Positions 45,654 through 58,200 of a DNA stretch of 64,000 nucleotides are shown piece by piece. Each line of letters starts with the position of its first letter. The first letter of the stretch is position 1. Made by a program: the position numbers and the translations under genes. Origin of the DNA: Dichomitus squalens LYAD-421 SS1 (lineage: Eukaryota > Basidiomycota > Agaricomycetes > Polyporales > Polyporaceae); NCBI RefSeq assembly GCF_000275845.1, contig NW_006766883.1, positions 2,253,843 through 2,317,842 on the forward strand, read 5' to 3'. Below the pieces are notes generated by a model, which was not told the origin of the DNA, did no database searches, and saw only the letters and a list, made by a program, of their open reading frames with translations.

Positions 45654-48600
45654 TCAATCGTCTTCAGATGAGCTGTCGAACAACATCACATACTCGACGT
45701 CTTGCGCGTCCGCGGCGGGGGAAGGGACGAATTGCGAGCGACTATCTTCGTAGACGGCATAGTCTTCATCGTCCGAAGAGCTGGAAGACGAAACGTCGAG
45801 CAAAGAGACGGAGGAGTCGATCTCAGAGGGGGGAGCAGAGGGGACCGTCATAGAAGACGTGGAGAACTGGTGCTCAATGCTAGACCGAGCTGAAACAGTT
45901 TGCCCGGCAGTTCGAGGCATGATCACCGACGAAGCGGCGAGCGACTCGTCCGACGAGGGTTCGTTCATCTCCGCGACCGTAATGCTAAAGATGCTAGATT
46001 AGTGAATGAAGCCAACACATGATTGCACCATACTCACTCGACCCAAACACTCTGTCCGAACAGATTGCCGTTGCCGTCGCTCAAGCGCCACGAGCTCACG
46101 TACTTGCCGGGGACTTCAGGGGCCTTCATCTCACCAGAAACCAATTCGACTTCCTCGCCAGCCTTCACGGTGCCAATCTTGAACTTCGTAGGAGCGCCGG
46201 TGTAGGGTGCCATACGATCTCCAGCGACGAACACGAGCTCCGTGGTCTCAGGCCAGTCCACGGCGCCGTCGTTGCGCATCCGCCAAGACTTCACGAACTC
46301 GGCTCCAGGAGGGAAAACTTGTCCGACAGGGATGTTGCTGTCCGAGACGAAGGCAGCAAGCAGAGGCGGGTTGAGGCGGGCGATGGCATCCCAGAAGGGT
46401 GACACGATCGGCGCTACAACCGGCGACGTTGGGACCGTAGGAGGCGGGAGGGATACTTGGTCTTGGACCGGGGATGGCGGCGAAGAGATGGGAGATTCCG
46501 GGCTCGGGACGCGCGGAATGGCGACGACGGTGGGAGACATGGAATTGATGAGGTCGCTCAAACTGCGTCGGGCGGTGAAACGATTCTCCGACCTCTCTGG
46601 CATTAGCGGCCGGCACAGGAGCGGCTCGCCAACCAAAGGCGACTCCTCGACAACCGGGCCATTTAGCTCCTCGAGACTCCTAGGTTCATTCGTGATAGCA
46701 TTGGAGATTGCGAATCCATTGCCCGGGGACGGATCGGCGGTCGACGATGGTTCGGCAGGAGAGGGCGGGAGGAGGTGCTTGAACATTGAAGTCATCTCAG
46801 GCCATAGTTCACGCCATTCGCTGTTGACAAGACCAAGCTTGGGAACTGACTTCGACGATGCTGAAGAAGTTGTGACATCCGACGGCGTCGAAATCCCTTC
46901 AAGCGTGCCTTCAGCGTCGTTATGCTCAGCCGTCGCAGAGGGCTCAGAATCAGCTGAGGCTTGGGCGCGCTCATCAAGGAAGGGCATGGGCTCAGGAGAG
47001 GTTGCTCGGATAGAATCGTCAAGGTTGACCAGCTGCGCGAACTGGGGCATCACGGAAGCGATCTCCACTACGGGCACGGCACGACCGAACATGTCCTCCC
47101 AGCTACGAACCGGTACTAGTCGAGGGGGAGAAGGAGATCTAGGCGGTGCGAAGTCAACGTCGCTAATGGGCGACAGCGGAGGAGGGGATGCCAGGCGCTC
47201 CGGAGATGGCGGCGTAGGTCGCATAGGGCTCATGTGTCTCGGAAAGGACGCGAACATGATGGACTCCGGGCTAGGATGTTCAAAGCGGCTGAAGGGGTTA
47301 AGACTGCGACGATATGGACGTGGGGACGGATTCTCTACGATGGGCGGAGTGACTTGTGGGAGTACAGGGACTTCCAAATCAGGGGTAAATTCCGGGAGCG
47401 GGAGGGCAGGAGGATGGGCAGGCGCGTTCGTGAACGACGACTCCATGTCGATAACCTTGGGCTCGCGCGGTACTGGTGTCTCCGCATAGTCTACTCCGTA
47501 AGGGCTCGGCGTGCGAATAGGCGAGCTGGGGTTCATCGGCATTGGCGGCACGTTTTGAGTCCGCAGCACCAAAGGAATCACGGCGCCAGGAGTCTTCAAC
47601 TTGAGCAAGGGGTGGTGGACGGGGTGGACCGAGATAGGGTGAGCTTCGCAGTTCTGACACAAGTCGAAGTCGTCGCAGGACTCGTGCACACACTGTGAGC
47701 GCGGTGAGCATGTTGTGATACGTTGAGTCAGAAGCGATTAACGATTCACCTTGTACCGAACGCCCCTGATCTGACTGCCACATACGTTACAGGACGCGTA
47801 GTGGATAGGATCGTTGGCCGAGTTACGAATCTGGCATGGATTGTTGACGTGCATAATCGAGCCGAAGTCGGACTGAGGGCTTACCATGAGAGTCGCCGGC
47901 TCGCTGATCTTGACAAAGCCGTGGTCGGGATGCTGCTCGGGCGTGATCCTACTCAAAGATGAGTTAAACGAATGGGCTGTAAGTAAACCGAACGACTGAC
48001 TTGTAACACGATTGGCAAACGTCATAGTCGGGGCAGTTCAAGCACTTCTATCGGTCCGTCAGTATCCTGACACGATGGTAACTGGAAAGGAGGGGCACTC
48101 ACGAAGCGATCGCCGCGGATCCTGGAGTCGCACATGTCGCACATCGCATTGTGCACGACAGGCTCGACGTCCTCAGACCGAGGGATATTGACGCGAGGTG
48201 TTACCGGGGCCGGACGCGGAGGCTCACGCTCACCATCACCGCTGAAGACCGTGTGGACGACGACCTCGCCAGGCTTCTCGATAGCGAAGAACTGGTGTTG
48301 CGCATGGTGCTGTTCGCGGAGGTGCGGAGTCGAGATGCACTCGTCGCACATGTCGTAGTCGGGGCAATCGAGACACTTGTGACGCACACCAACGATCTCA
48401 ACAGTGCAAACATCGCAGAAGACGTTCTTGTGCAGGAGACGTCCGCCCGTCTGAACGTGAGCGGAGCCACTGTCGTTGCGCAGGGGCTCAACCGTGGTGC
48501 GACGATGGTTGGCGCGGATCCTGTCGAACTTCGAGTAGTCGGAGGGCTTGTCCATGGGGAAGAACGAGTGTGAAGGATCGTGCTCCTCGCGCTTGGTTGG

Positions 48601-51300
48601 GTCTGAGATGCACGACGTACAGAAGTCAAAGTCTACGATTCAGGTGAGCCTCAGTCTATTCACTTGGACCTCAACTCCTGTAAACTCACCGTCACAATCC
48701 AAGCACTTGTGCCTTACGCCGACGATGGGATACTGCTCGCACCCGTCACAGTGCACACGAACGTGAGTGGCGGGGGACAGGGCTGCGTTTGCAGGCTGGC
48801 TTGCCTCCTTACGGGCCTTGTTGTATGCGTCCTTGTCGCCGGGCGTCTCGATCGGGAAGAAAACGTGGGTCACGTCGTGGCCCTGGCGTGTCTTGGGGCT
48901 AGAAACACACTTATCACACAAGTCGTAATCTGACAAAGACGGACGATCAGCCTCTGCACACGTAATCCGGATGTATGCATACCCTGGCACTGCAGACACT
49001 TATGACGCACACCCCGGATATTCTTCTCCTGGCAGCCGTCACATGTGATGCCGTTGTGCGCAAGCTGACGACGGTCACGGCGGTCCTTGACATAACAGAA
49101 GTGCAGGAAGTCTTCCTTCCGGTGGATTGGGAAGAAGGGGTGCGTGGCTGCATGTGCTTCCCAAGCTTCAGGGGATGCCATACAAGTGCTGCACCAATCG
49201 AAGTCTGCACAAGTCCGCGTGGTCAATAGAGTTAGCAATATAACAGGTCTTCAAGCGCACCTGGGCACTGCAGGCACTTGTATCTAATCCCTCTGATGTC
49301 TCTTCTTCCACAGAAGTCGCACCTAACGTTCTTGTGCACCGTCTCCTCATTGTCTCGACCTTCACGGCCAATTTCGGGGCGCACGTCATTGCGCTGAGAG
49401 GCATCCTGGGTAGGATTGAAGGCGACGGAAGGGATCCAGTTGGGAGGCGGAGGTGGCAACGGCGGCGTGCTGATGGTAGATGACGGAGACATAGACGATT
49501 GCTCTGCCTTCGGGCTAACCTGTACGTGCACAGTAGGCGTTGCACGTATGAATGGCGGAGGCGGAGGGGGAAGAGATGGTATGATACACGGTGGAGGAGG
49601 TGGTGGTAGGGCCCTTTGCCACGACGACGACGACGACGACGACGGAAGAAGCGTTGGCAACGAGGGTGAGGATAACGAGGGCCTGGAGTGCACGAAAGGA
49701 GGCGGGGGCGGCGGTAGCGGTGGAGGTGAGTACAGGCTGCGCCTCGGCAAAACCGGCAACGGAGGGGGGTAATAGTTCAGACGAGGGGCCTTGCGAGGAT
49801 TGACTAAGTCCGGCATGACAGGCAGATGCGTCGGTGGAGAAGGAAGGCGCGGTAGCGGAGCCTCCTCCATCTTCGGCGAGGCCTTGTTGTCCCTGTCCCA
49901 GCCTTCCCCGAAAGCCTTCACCATGACCCGCTCGTAGTCATTCTTGAACTTCTCCATAAGGACCTTGACCTCAGCTTTGGCCTCGGAGACTGAGCAACAT
50001 GGTTCATCCTTCGATTTCGGGAGGAGGGGACTCGTCTCGTCCATGAACATCCGAGTCAACCGTCCACGTCGCCTGGACTCTTTAGCTCTCTCTCCCGACT
50101 CTGACTGCGGCGGCTGCGCGGACTGCGCAGCGAATTGCGCGGCCTCAGTGCGTAAGGTGATAGGCGGTGTAACAGCGCAGCGGGGAGTCGGCGCCGGCTT
50201 GTGCACGTGACCGTCAGTCTGCGCAATGCCGCGTTCAGCACGCAAGCTGCTCATGCTTGACCGCGAGAAGAGTATGGGGGGAGGCGGCGCGACAAAGGTA
50301 TGCGGGCGCGGAGGTAAAGAGAGATCGTCAATGGATGGCCTCCGAGGGGAAGGGGACCTGTCGTCAAGGACGAGCGCGTCTGGCACAGGCCTGTCGTTCT
50401 TCCACGTCGAGTCGACGCGCGATCTGATGTCTCTATGGCGCGAAATGGTCTCGTTGTCCGACGAAAGGTCGACAATGTCAGAATCTGCGCCTGGCTGAGT
50501 GCCAACGGCGCGAGGAACCGACTGAGTCGACGGGGCGTTCGCAAGAAGGTCAAATAACGAAGGCCGAGCTGTACGGACACTCGCAGTGCTCGCTGCGGAC
50601 TCACCCCTCGACGGAGGGCGGATGGGTAGTGGTCGCCATCCATCCGGCTCCGAAGCCAAGGAGGTGGGTCGAGATGAAGACTCGGCCATGGACGTAGGCC
50701 GGGACGAAGCCGGAGGAGTTGGAGGCATAGTATGTAAAGACAGACGGTTGTTCATATGTCCTCGAATGCGGTCGACCAGTTCCTGTCGGCCCCTGAGATG
50801 GAGACGGGAGTCCGCAGCAGGGCCAACAACGGTCGGTGAGGAGGCGCCCGTGGACGCAGTGGTGGCAGACGCGACAGAGTGCGAGCTTGGGGTGCTTGGG
50901 AAGGGGTCATGCAGTGTGTCACTCGGAGACACGGTTGAAGACTTGTGTGGAGTCTCGTCGAAGACAGAAAAGCGGAGGAGGGCGCCATGCCAGGAGCCTC
51001 CCCGATAAGGGGCAACATGGCGGTCATACTCTTCGGGAGAGTGGACCTCCTTGCCAATTAGAATACGAGCATTGGAAGTGGGACTGGGAGTAAACAGAAG
51101 CTTTGATAGATAGAAGGAATGGGATATGGGGAAAACCCGATACAGCTACGATGCTGCGGTAAGTCATCATGCGGAGACGGAAGGAGTTGAGTGGTGCTCA
51201 CCTGGCTGTACAACTGGTCGTAGGTAGGAAAGGTAGAGTCAGGTAAAGAGAACTTGCGAGTCTCGCTGCGATATGTAGCCTTGACAGTGAAGGCTGCCAT
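45654..51300 (-). CDS. NBR1: Nbr1-like selective autophagy receptor with six ZZ zinc fingers
   Basis: This large gene starts at ATG 51300 with a PB1 domain (MAAFTVKATYRSETRKFSLP; the second exon continues LYRVFPISHSFYLSK). A long Pro/Ser-rich linker with poly-Pro and poly-Ser runs follows. Then six ZZ fingers occur in tandem, each CxxC followed by D[FY]DxC: KNVRCDFCGRRDIRGIRYK; NGITCDGCQEKNIRGVRHK; VRVHCDGCEQYPIVGVRHK; KNVFCDVCTVEIVGVRHK; HNAMCDMCDSRIRGD; and YASCNVCGSQIRGVRYK. Short introns often fall inside a finger. After another linker comes the FW (Nbr1) domain: FPPGAEFVKSWRMRNDGAVD, GEEVELVSGEMKAPEVPGKY, FGQSVWVE. The last exon ends in acidic Ser-rich sequence with EDYAVYED and VEYVMLFDSSSEDD; YVML fits a LIR (Atg8-binding) motif. 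No UBA domain is seen, as in other fungal Nbr1 proteins. Confidence 0.9.
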
Positions 51301-51811
51301 GGCTGGGACTGCTGAGGGGAAGGAGCGGAGAATAGAGACGCGGGCCCCCGCGTACGCATGCGCTATATACTGCTGCAGACGCCCGCTGTATTCGGGTCGT
51401 GACGCGTCTCGGTCACATGCGTCATTGCCCGCGATCAGTGCGGGCTCCTCCGAGTCAGACTGCCAGTACTGGGCCTCTCCTCTATCTTGCCTCCTCAACG
51501 AGCTGCAATCACGCACAGCACTCGTATCATACACAAATGACCGCTAATAGTGCATGTGTCAATCGCAATTGTCACACTCGCGCTGTTCACGCTACCAAAT
51601 GCCCACGCGTACTTGAGATCTACGTGCAGGACCGCGTTTGTGTCGACTCTAGGTTCCGACCCTTCCACATCTTGCAATACGACGCTCTCAGCATCACTCT
51701 ATCAGAATGCTAACCGTATGGATCTCTGGTCGACTAACACAGGGCCCTAGGGCATCAGACACCGACATCGTATAACTATGTATTTGTCACCAGCGCTAGC
51801 TCCCCAACTCC
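51301..51811. promoter_or_regulatory. Divergent promoter region, NBR1 (minus) and aminodeoxychorismate lyase (plus)
   Basis: About 510 bp separate the two divergent start codons. No other gene is supported and no clear TATA box was seen. Confidence 0.4.
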
Positions 51812-52684
51812 ATGTCAGCGACCAACTTCGATCTCGTTTCGACGACCAGGCGCGATCCGCAACTGCTGCATGTCGAGTGGAACACCGCTGCCAACTCTGG
51901 TGCAACCTCTCCGTATCTGTTGCTTGCCTATCATCATGATAGACTGCGCGATGCCGCCGAGCACCACAACTGGTCCGTTCCGCAAGATTTCTCTGTGTCA
52001 AAGCTCGAGGATCTCTGCGGCGCAGCGTTGACGAACGCAAGGGTCGGTTCCCGCGATCTCGTGGCCAACGATCTTGCGTCCGACGAACACTACAGGGTAG
52101 CTATAGCCTCACCTTGAAGTGTTTTGAATCCTGACTGTGCGCAGATTCGTATCCTCCTCTCAGCAGGAGGCTTCCTCTCTGTGACCGCATCTCGTACCCT
52201 GCCTATCCCCATCCCTGACCCCTTGGCACCTTCGCTCTGGTTGCCAACCGCACCGTCCCCCGATCCGCCAGACTTCGGCCTAGCCCTCTTAGCGATCCAC
52301 CTGGACACCATTGCCACACCCTCCAGTGTGTTCACACGCACCAAGACGACACACCGCGACCACTATAACGCCGCTCGCAGTCGCTTTGGCATACCCCCTC
52401 CCCCCTCTCCTTCGTCGGACGAAGTCTTGTTGTTCAACGAAAACGACGACATCACGGAGACCTCGATCCGCAACGTTGCATTTGCACGCCGCTCGCCTCT
52501 CCGGTGGGTGACGCCGGCTAGCTCCACGGGATGCCTCCCTGGCGTCGTGCGGCGTTGGCTGCTCGAGCATGGACGAATCGTAGAAGCAAATGAAAGCGAG
52601 CTCCAGAAGGATGGAATTGTCAAGGGGGAGTACGTCCTAACTTTCAATGGTGTAGAAGGTTGCCGGTTAGGACAGATACAGTGA
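51812..52684 (+). CDS. ABZ2: Aminotransferase class IV, probable 4-amino-4-deoxychorismate lyase
   Basis: This PLP enzyme of fold type IV probably releases p-aminobenzoate from aminodeoxychorismate for folate synthesis. There are two exons. The first (51812 to about 52095) reads MSATNFDLVSTTRRD and LLLAYHHDRLRDAAEHHNW. The second starts at IRILLSAGGFLSVTASRTLP. The stretch FTRTKTTHRDHYNAARSRFG contains the Lys expected to bind PLP. ENDDITETSIRNVAFARR is the characteristic E-x-T-x-x-N segment, followed by TPASSTGCLPGVVRRWLLE. The stop is TGA at 52682-52684. The size (about 270 residues) suits the family. The same fold also includes D-amino-acid and branched-chain aminotransferases, but the order of motifs favours the Abz2 type. 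Confidence 0.8.
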
Positions 52685-53207
52685 TCAGTTCAATCGCGAG
52701 TTGTATCACCTAACATCAGGTGTTCAGCCACATCTGTGCGAGATCATTGAATTGGATGAATTACGTCGAAGCCACGGGTATCCTAGTTGCGTATCCAGAC
52801 CGTCTGCTTGTCTGCGTGAACGGATATCCATTCCCACCATAGTCGTATCAGTGTCTTGCGATGGCTATATGGCAACGCTATTCCTCCATCATGTGTGTTC
52901 AAAACGTATGGCTGCGTTGCAAAGATCCGTCACTGTCCACTAGAATGGCCGCGATAACATCTCCACTCAGATCTCCACCACGCTGCCACGGCGTCATCAA
53001 AGGCCTGCATAGGGGATCCGCTGTGCGGTGAATCTGAACATGTCTCATGACTTGATGTCGAGACATATTAGTGCCGAGGTGTACTGGGTCAAGGCCCCAG
53101 CCTCCTGTCTCTATGAATCATAGCAGACCCAAATCGTAACCCCCTCGAGAACGATCCTCGCATACCCTGGCCCTCTCCTCTTGGTGGAGTCGTGACATAC
53201 TCCGACC
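52685..53207. other. Spacer before the BTB gene
   Basis: No motif-bearing frame was found. This is the 3' flank of the lyase gene and the upstream region of the BTB gene. Confidence 0.4.
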
Positions 53208-54386
53208 ATGACTGATGAAATGCACCCGCAAGACGCTGACAGCGGCTCCGATACAGACAGCAGTCCCTCCTCCTCTGCGATGAAGGTCCATAGCGAGCGA
53301 CATCCTACCCTCTACTACGACGACGGCAACGTCGTCCTCTCGGGTCGCACCCACGATGGCGAGCTCCAGTACTTCCGTGTTCACAAGTCCATCCTCTCCC
53401 GACATTCCCCCGTCCTCGCCGATATGTTCTCCATCCCCCCACTCCTCGCCACAGGTTCCAGGACACACTTTGCGGAATCCTACGACGGCGTCGTCCATGT
53501 GCAGATGCCTGATACCGCAGAGGAGCTGATCAGTTTCCTCACGATGTTCTATGACCCACTGTGAGTCTCATCCCCAATCCCACATTCCTCATGCCCCTCT
53601 CCCCGCCGCTCACCCGACGCCGTCGTGCGCCCCTCCCCGCCCAGCGGAACCGCATACAAGCGGTTCGACCCCAACACCCCTGTGCTCATCGACGGCGCCC
53701 TCAAGCTCGCCATGAAGTACGAATGCGACGCCCTCCGCCGCCGGCTCACCGCCTCCCTCGAGGCCGACTGGCCGCAAACCCTCGCCCAGTGGGACGCGCG
53801 CCGCGCAGAGGCCGTCATCCTCCGCTCCGAGCACTCCCTCCAGCTGACGGGCAAGGTCGACGGGCTCTACCTCGACGACCGCCTCCCCGAGCCCGCGAGC
53901 GCGATCCGCATCGCAAGCGACTACGGCATCCCGAGCATCCTCCCCGCCGCGTTCTACACGCTCGCGCTGCTCAGCACCGACGCCGACTGGGACGAGTGCC
54001 GCGCGAACCCCGGCAAGCACCTCCGCTTCGGCGCGCGGACCGCGCGGTGGCGGCTGCTCGACAAGCGTGACCTCATGCGCCTCGTGCACGGGCAGAAGCT
54101 GCTCGCGGCGCACACGAGGGCGATCGGGACGGACATTTTCGGGCTGCGGTGCCAGCGTGGGGTGAAGGGGTGCACGAAGGCGAGGGGCGACTGCTGGAAG
54201 TACTTTCAGGAGAACGCGCCCAACTCGATGGACGACCCCCTGGACATCCTGCACGACTGCATGCGCCTTGACACCCTGTTCAGCGAGCTTCCGTGCGCGG
54301 CTTGCACGGCGGATATCATCGTCATGGCGGAAAAGAAGCGGAGGGAGCTGTGGAGGAGCCTTCCCGCCGTTTTTAACCTTCAGTGA
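53208..54386 (+). CDS. BTB/POZ-domain protein
   Basis: The two exons are 53208-53560 and 53625-54386 (splice acceptor near 53644). The first exon has an acidic Ser-rich start and then the BTB core: GNVVLSGRTHDGELQYFRVH, KSILSRHSPVLADMFSIP and VVHVQMPDTAEELISFLTMF. The intron (GTGAGTCTC...GCCCAG) joins DPL to GTAYKRFD. The second exon continues the fold (ALKLAMKYECDALRRRLTAS) and ends with a Cys-containing region (LRCQRGVKGC and LPCAACTADI). Such proteins are numerous in Agaricomycetes and usually act as adaptors, for example for Cul3 ligases, but the partner is unknown. Third-position G/C is very high in exon 2, which also creates long antisense frames. Confidence 0.85.
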
Positions 54387-55253
54387 GTTCGAGCTGTTAG
54401 CCTTTGCGTTGTGTTTGCTTCATATTGTCTGCCATAATCATAAAGAATCGTGTACTTTTATCATCCACTTATATCTCACACTTCCCTCCTGTTGTATACC
54501 TCTATGGGATCCTGGACTTGCTATAGATACGTTCGTAATGTACTTGTACTGTGTACCTTGCCATGAAATGGTATGTCACTGCTGGCTGTCTAATCAGCTT
54601 TCTCTCGTCTGTCGAGCACAACCAGTCAACCAAACGGACGCGCGCATACACACAGAACCGTCGAGGACAGGGATCACATTGCTAGAAGGACAGCTGATAA
54701 AAGCAAGACAAACTCGTACACGACATTCTACTACTAGCGTACAACTTGAACGCGATAAATAGGTGAAGATCGTGTACAAACTCAGGAGAGCGGATGTAGA
54801 CGGGAGAAAGCTGCAAGGTGGATAGATGATTAAGTATCACGGACGGTCACTAGGGCGGGAAGGGGCGAAGATGTGAGGGGAGACGGAAGGGGGAAGGGGG
54901 GAGAGGGGCAAAGAGATGAAACCAATATTAATATGCGATGGTGAGGAAGAGAGGTTTGAGCCGGCAGAAAACAAGACAAAAAGGAGTGCCCCCGCCAAAG
55001 AGGCGGGGAAATGCTCACATGGCGGTAAGCTACATAACATGAGATGAAGTACAAGGCGATAGAAAGGACGATGCGGAATACAAAGAGCCGGGGACGATAA
55101 TGAGCGATGTTGAATGGGTGTTGATGCTGGATAGATAGGAAGATTCGATGCTGGTGGATGGAGGACGTGGTGGAATGCATAATGAAATGTATGATTATTG
55201 CGTCTGCGAACGTGAAGTAAAATGCGGGGTCATGAGAGGTCGTAGCGTGGTCG
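54387..55253. other. Convergent 3' region of the BTB and DH-domain genes
   Basis: This holds the 3' flanks of two convergent genes. A minus-strand frame of 174 codons (54830-55354) is Ser/Pro/His-rich low-complexity sequence and overlaps the last exon of the DH gene in another frame. It is not supported as a gene. Confidence 0.4.
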
Positions 55254-58200
55254 TTACTTCGTGATGCTCTTCTGTCGTGATATAGGCTTCTCATTTTTGG
55301 TGGGCGTGCTGGTAGGGGGCGACTGATGGAGGAACGCGGCGTGAGCCTGCGCACGATCGCACTTCTTGGCGATCCTAAGCGCGCTGTCGTACGCCCGCTC
55401 CACCAGCGCGCGCGACGGACTCGATGTCGGAGTGTGTTCTAACAGGTCTGCAGGACGACGAACACGTCAGGACCGCCACATGAAGCTGGAGAAGGAAGCG
55501 ACGGAGGCTCACCTCGATATTGCAAGACGTATCTCATCACCCTCTGCACCGGCTGGATCGCGAGATCCCGCACCGTCATTTTCCTCTCCTGTTCGGACTT
55601 CTTCTGGGGCATCCCGTGTCCCTGCGCACTGCTCGTGCTGCGAGGACTGTGCGTGTATCCGGTGCCATGCGCGGACGCCGGAGACCTCGTGTGAGAGGCG
55701 GCCGGGGAAGAGGCGATCGACAAACTCGGGAGGACGCTGAGGGACGACGGCATGCTCTTCCGCTTCCATGCGTTCACAGCGCGAGAGAGCCCGAGGTTGC
55801 TCGAGATGGTAGACACTCGTGTCAGACCGCCGTGTCCGTGCAAGCTCCGCGCCTTGGAAGACCTAGCCGACGAACCCACGTCCGGCTCGAGTGTCGGCGG
55901 GGAAGACATAGGTGGTCCACCCAGGCCGAAGGCGAGGCCAGTACCAAGAGCTGCGGTAAACATTCCAGTGCTCTCATGGCCCACGCTTGAGAGGGTCTCG
56001 CCGTGCCCGATGTCGGACATCGTCGACGAAAAGCGTCTCGCTGCCATCGAGCCGGGAATAGTGGAGCTGATGGCGGCCTGACTGCGGGTGCGCAAAACGC
56101 GCCCGATGGCGGATGACGGAGAGTCGTGGGGGTGGTTCGACAGCGCGTCATCGCCAAGCTTCTTAGTGAGCTTCTTGGGAGGCCGCAGGTTGGCATCCTC
56201 GATGAAGAATTCACCCACAACACCCGCCCAAGCAACGAGGGCGCACTCGAGGTCCTCTTCGCACCCGATGAACGCGGCGCTGACACCCCAAGCACTCGGA
56301 TCGTCCATAACATGGTTAAGCAACGTCTGCGAGACGCTGAGAAGGGCAGGGACGTGCTTCGCTACCAACGAGGCGTAGTGATGTGACAGCTCGGTAGAGG
56401 CGAGCTCCCGAAGACGGTTTTGATAGTTGCGTTCGGTTTGCACGAGCTCCCGACAGCGGAAGAGGACTTGCCGGGCAGTGTTCCAATCCTCCTCGTCTTC
56501 CTCGTCGGAAAACGTCTCTTCGTCCGAATACTCCCCGTCAAAGTCACGGTCGTCGTGGCCGACGCTGAAACGAGCGCGCGAGGGTGACCTAGGAGAAATG
56601 CCCATCTCGCGCGGACCACCAAAGAAGTATGAGGATCGACGATCCCGGGGGTCGTAGGTCGTATCATCGTCCCCGTGGCCAACCTGGCTAGGTGCTGCGC
56701 TGCCACGACCAGGGAGCATGCCACGGGCCAGCGCCATGCTCTCCTTCCGGAGACGTTCCAAATGTTGGAGGAGGACTTCATCGGGGACATCGGCCATGGC
56801 TAACGTCCAACGGCGCATCGCATCCTCGCTCCGGTCAAGATAACCACCGACAACGGCGAAACCAGACGACGAGGTCTCCGGTCTATCCTGAGCGTCACCT
56901 AGTGCAGTCGAAGGCGGAGGGTTTAGAGAGGAAGCGAGATCGGTGGCATTGCCGCGATTGTGACCAATAGAAGGTTCGGCAGCGTCGGCGGGAAAAGCGC
57001 AGTCAACATATGGGTCGAAGTGGTCGGTGTGTGTAGCGTTCCATGTTTGGTTATCCAACGCATGTAGACCCTCGTTCTCTTGTGGATGAAGAGCAAGTTG
57101 AGAGGAAAACGCCGCGGCGGCAGAGGAGCAAATGCCTGTACATGCAAGGTCCGAGATAGCCTGCGACGACCTTCTTTTCCGGACCTCGAAGATGGGCCCT
57201 AGAGTGGAGCGTCCTGATGGAGACGACTCGGTCGGCTGAGCGGCGCGTGGCGTAGCGTATCGTAGGCAGGCAGGCAGGTGCACGAAGGGAAGCGAGTAAA
57301 CGCCGCATTGCATACGGATGTCAGTTTCGGGTCATACCGCGAGGAGAGAAGGTAGCCTTACGGAAGCGTGCCAATACGATGGTTCTTGGCCACCTGATTC
57401 GTCGACACTTTCCGCTGCATGACGTGCTTCTTCCACACTTGTCCAAATCCTGTTCTTCGGACTGCGCTGACCCAAACCATTGGGAGTCGACTTCGACCTG
57501 CCTAGCGCCGCAGAGTGCCTGCCTGGCGGATACTGGTATGCGGAGGGCGCCAGTGGCGGCCTCTTCTTGTGAAGCTTGTTCGTGCGCGTACTATTGCGCG
57601 GGGACAGCCCAGGCGACGCCACCGACTCGGGGGTAGTGATGGCGGTGGAGGCATCAGACACAGAGGTACTCGCCCAGCTCAATGTAGTGCAGCTGCTGTC
57701 AGTTGTATCGCTCCCCCGGGAGCTAGGATGTGGGCGCGCGAGGGGGGACTTCGCGCTGCCATCGCTGAGGCTCCGAGTTGGCCGGTAAGTCCTGTCGTCC
57801 ATGCTCGGGGCACTGTTGGACCTACTGTGGCGAGAAAGCGACTCGCCAGAGCCAAAGGCCCTGTTCAGCAGGAGACTGAGGGCAGAGGGACGTGTGGCGA
57901 GGGAGGAGGGCGGCTGAGGGCGGGACTTGAGTAGTTTGTTGCGACGGTACGCCTTTGAAGAGGTGTCGCCAGTGACCGGTTCCATTGTAGAAGGGTTGGC
58001 GTGGAAGGCATCTAAGGGGAAAGAGAGGTCGCTGCCACCAGCGGTTATGTGGACAGGATGCTGTTGGGAAGTTAATATGGTCGGCGGAGCCGGCACGCTT
58101 CCCGGGGAAGTCAGGTTAAGACTTCTCGAAGTGCGAAACGCGTGGCCGAGGTCGGAGGCAGAGTAGGAAAACCCACGCGATACCGGTGAGATGTCGGCAG

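Noticed and set aside
46242..47489. 415-codon plus-strand frame rich in Ser and Gly
   Set aside because: It is antisense to the Nbr1 linker and FW-domain coding region. Its composition is the mirror of Ser/Pro codons and it has no domain.
49600..49660. Trinucleotide-type repeat (ACG)n as a possible functional microsatellite
   Set aside because: It lies in coding sequence and simply encodes the poly-Ser run of the Nbr1 linker.
53610..54254. 214-codon minus-strand frame
   Set aside because: This is the shadow of the very G/C-rich second exon of the BTB gene.
54830..55354. 174-codon minus-strand frame downstream of the DH gene
   Set aside because: It overlaps the last DH exon in a different frame and is low-complexity Ser/Pro/His sequence.
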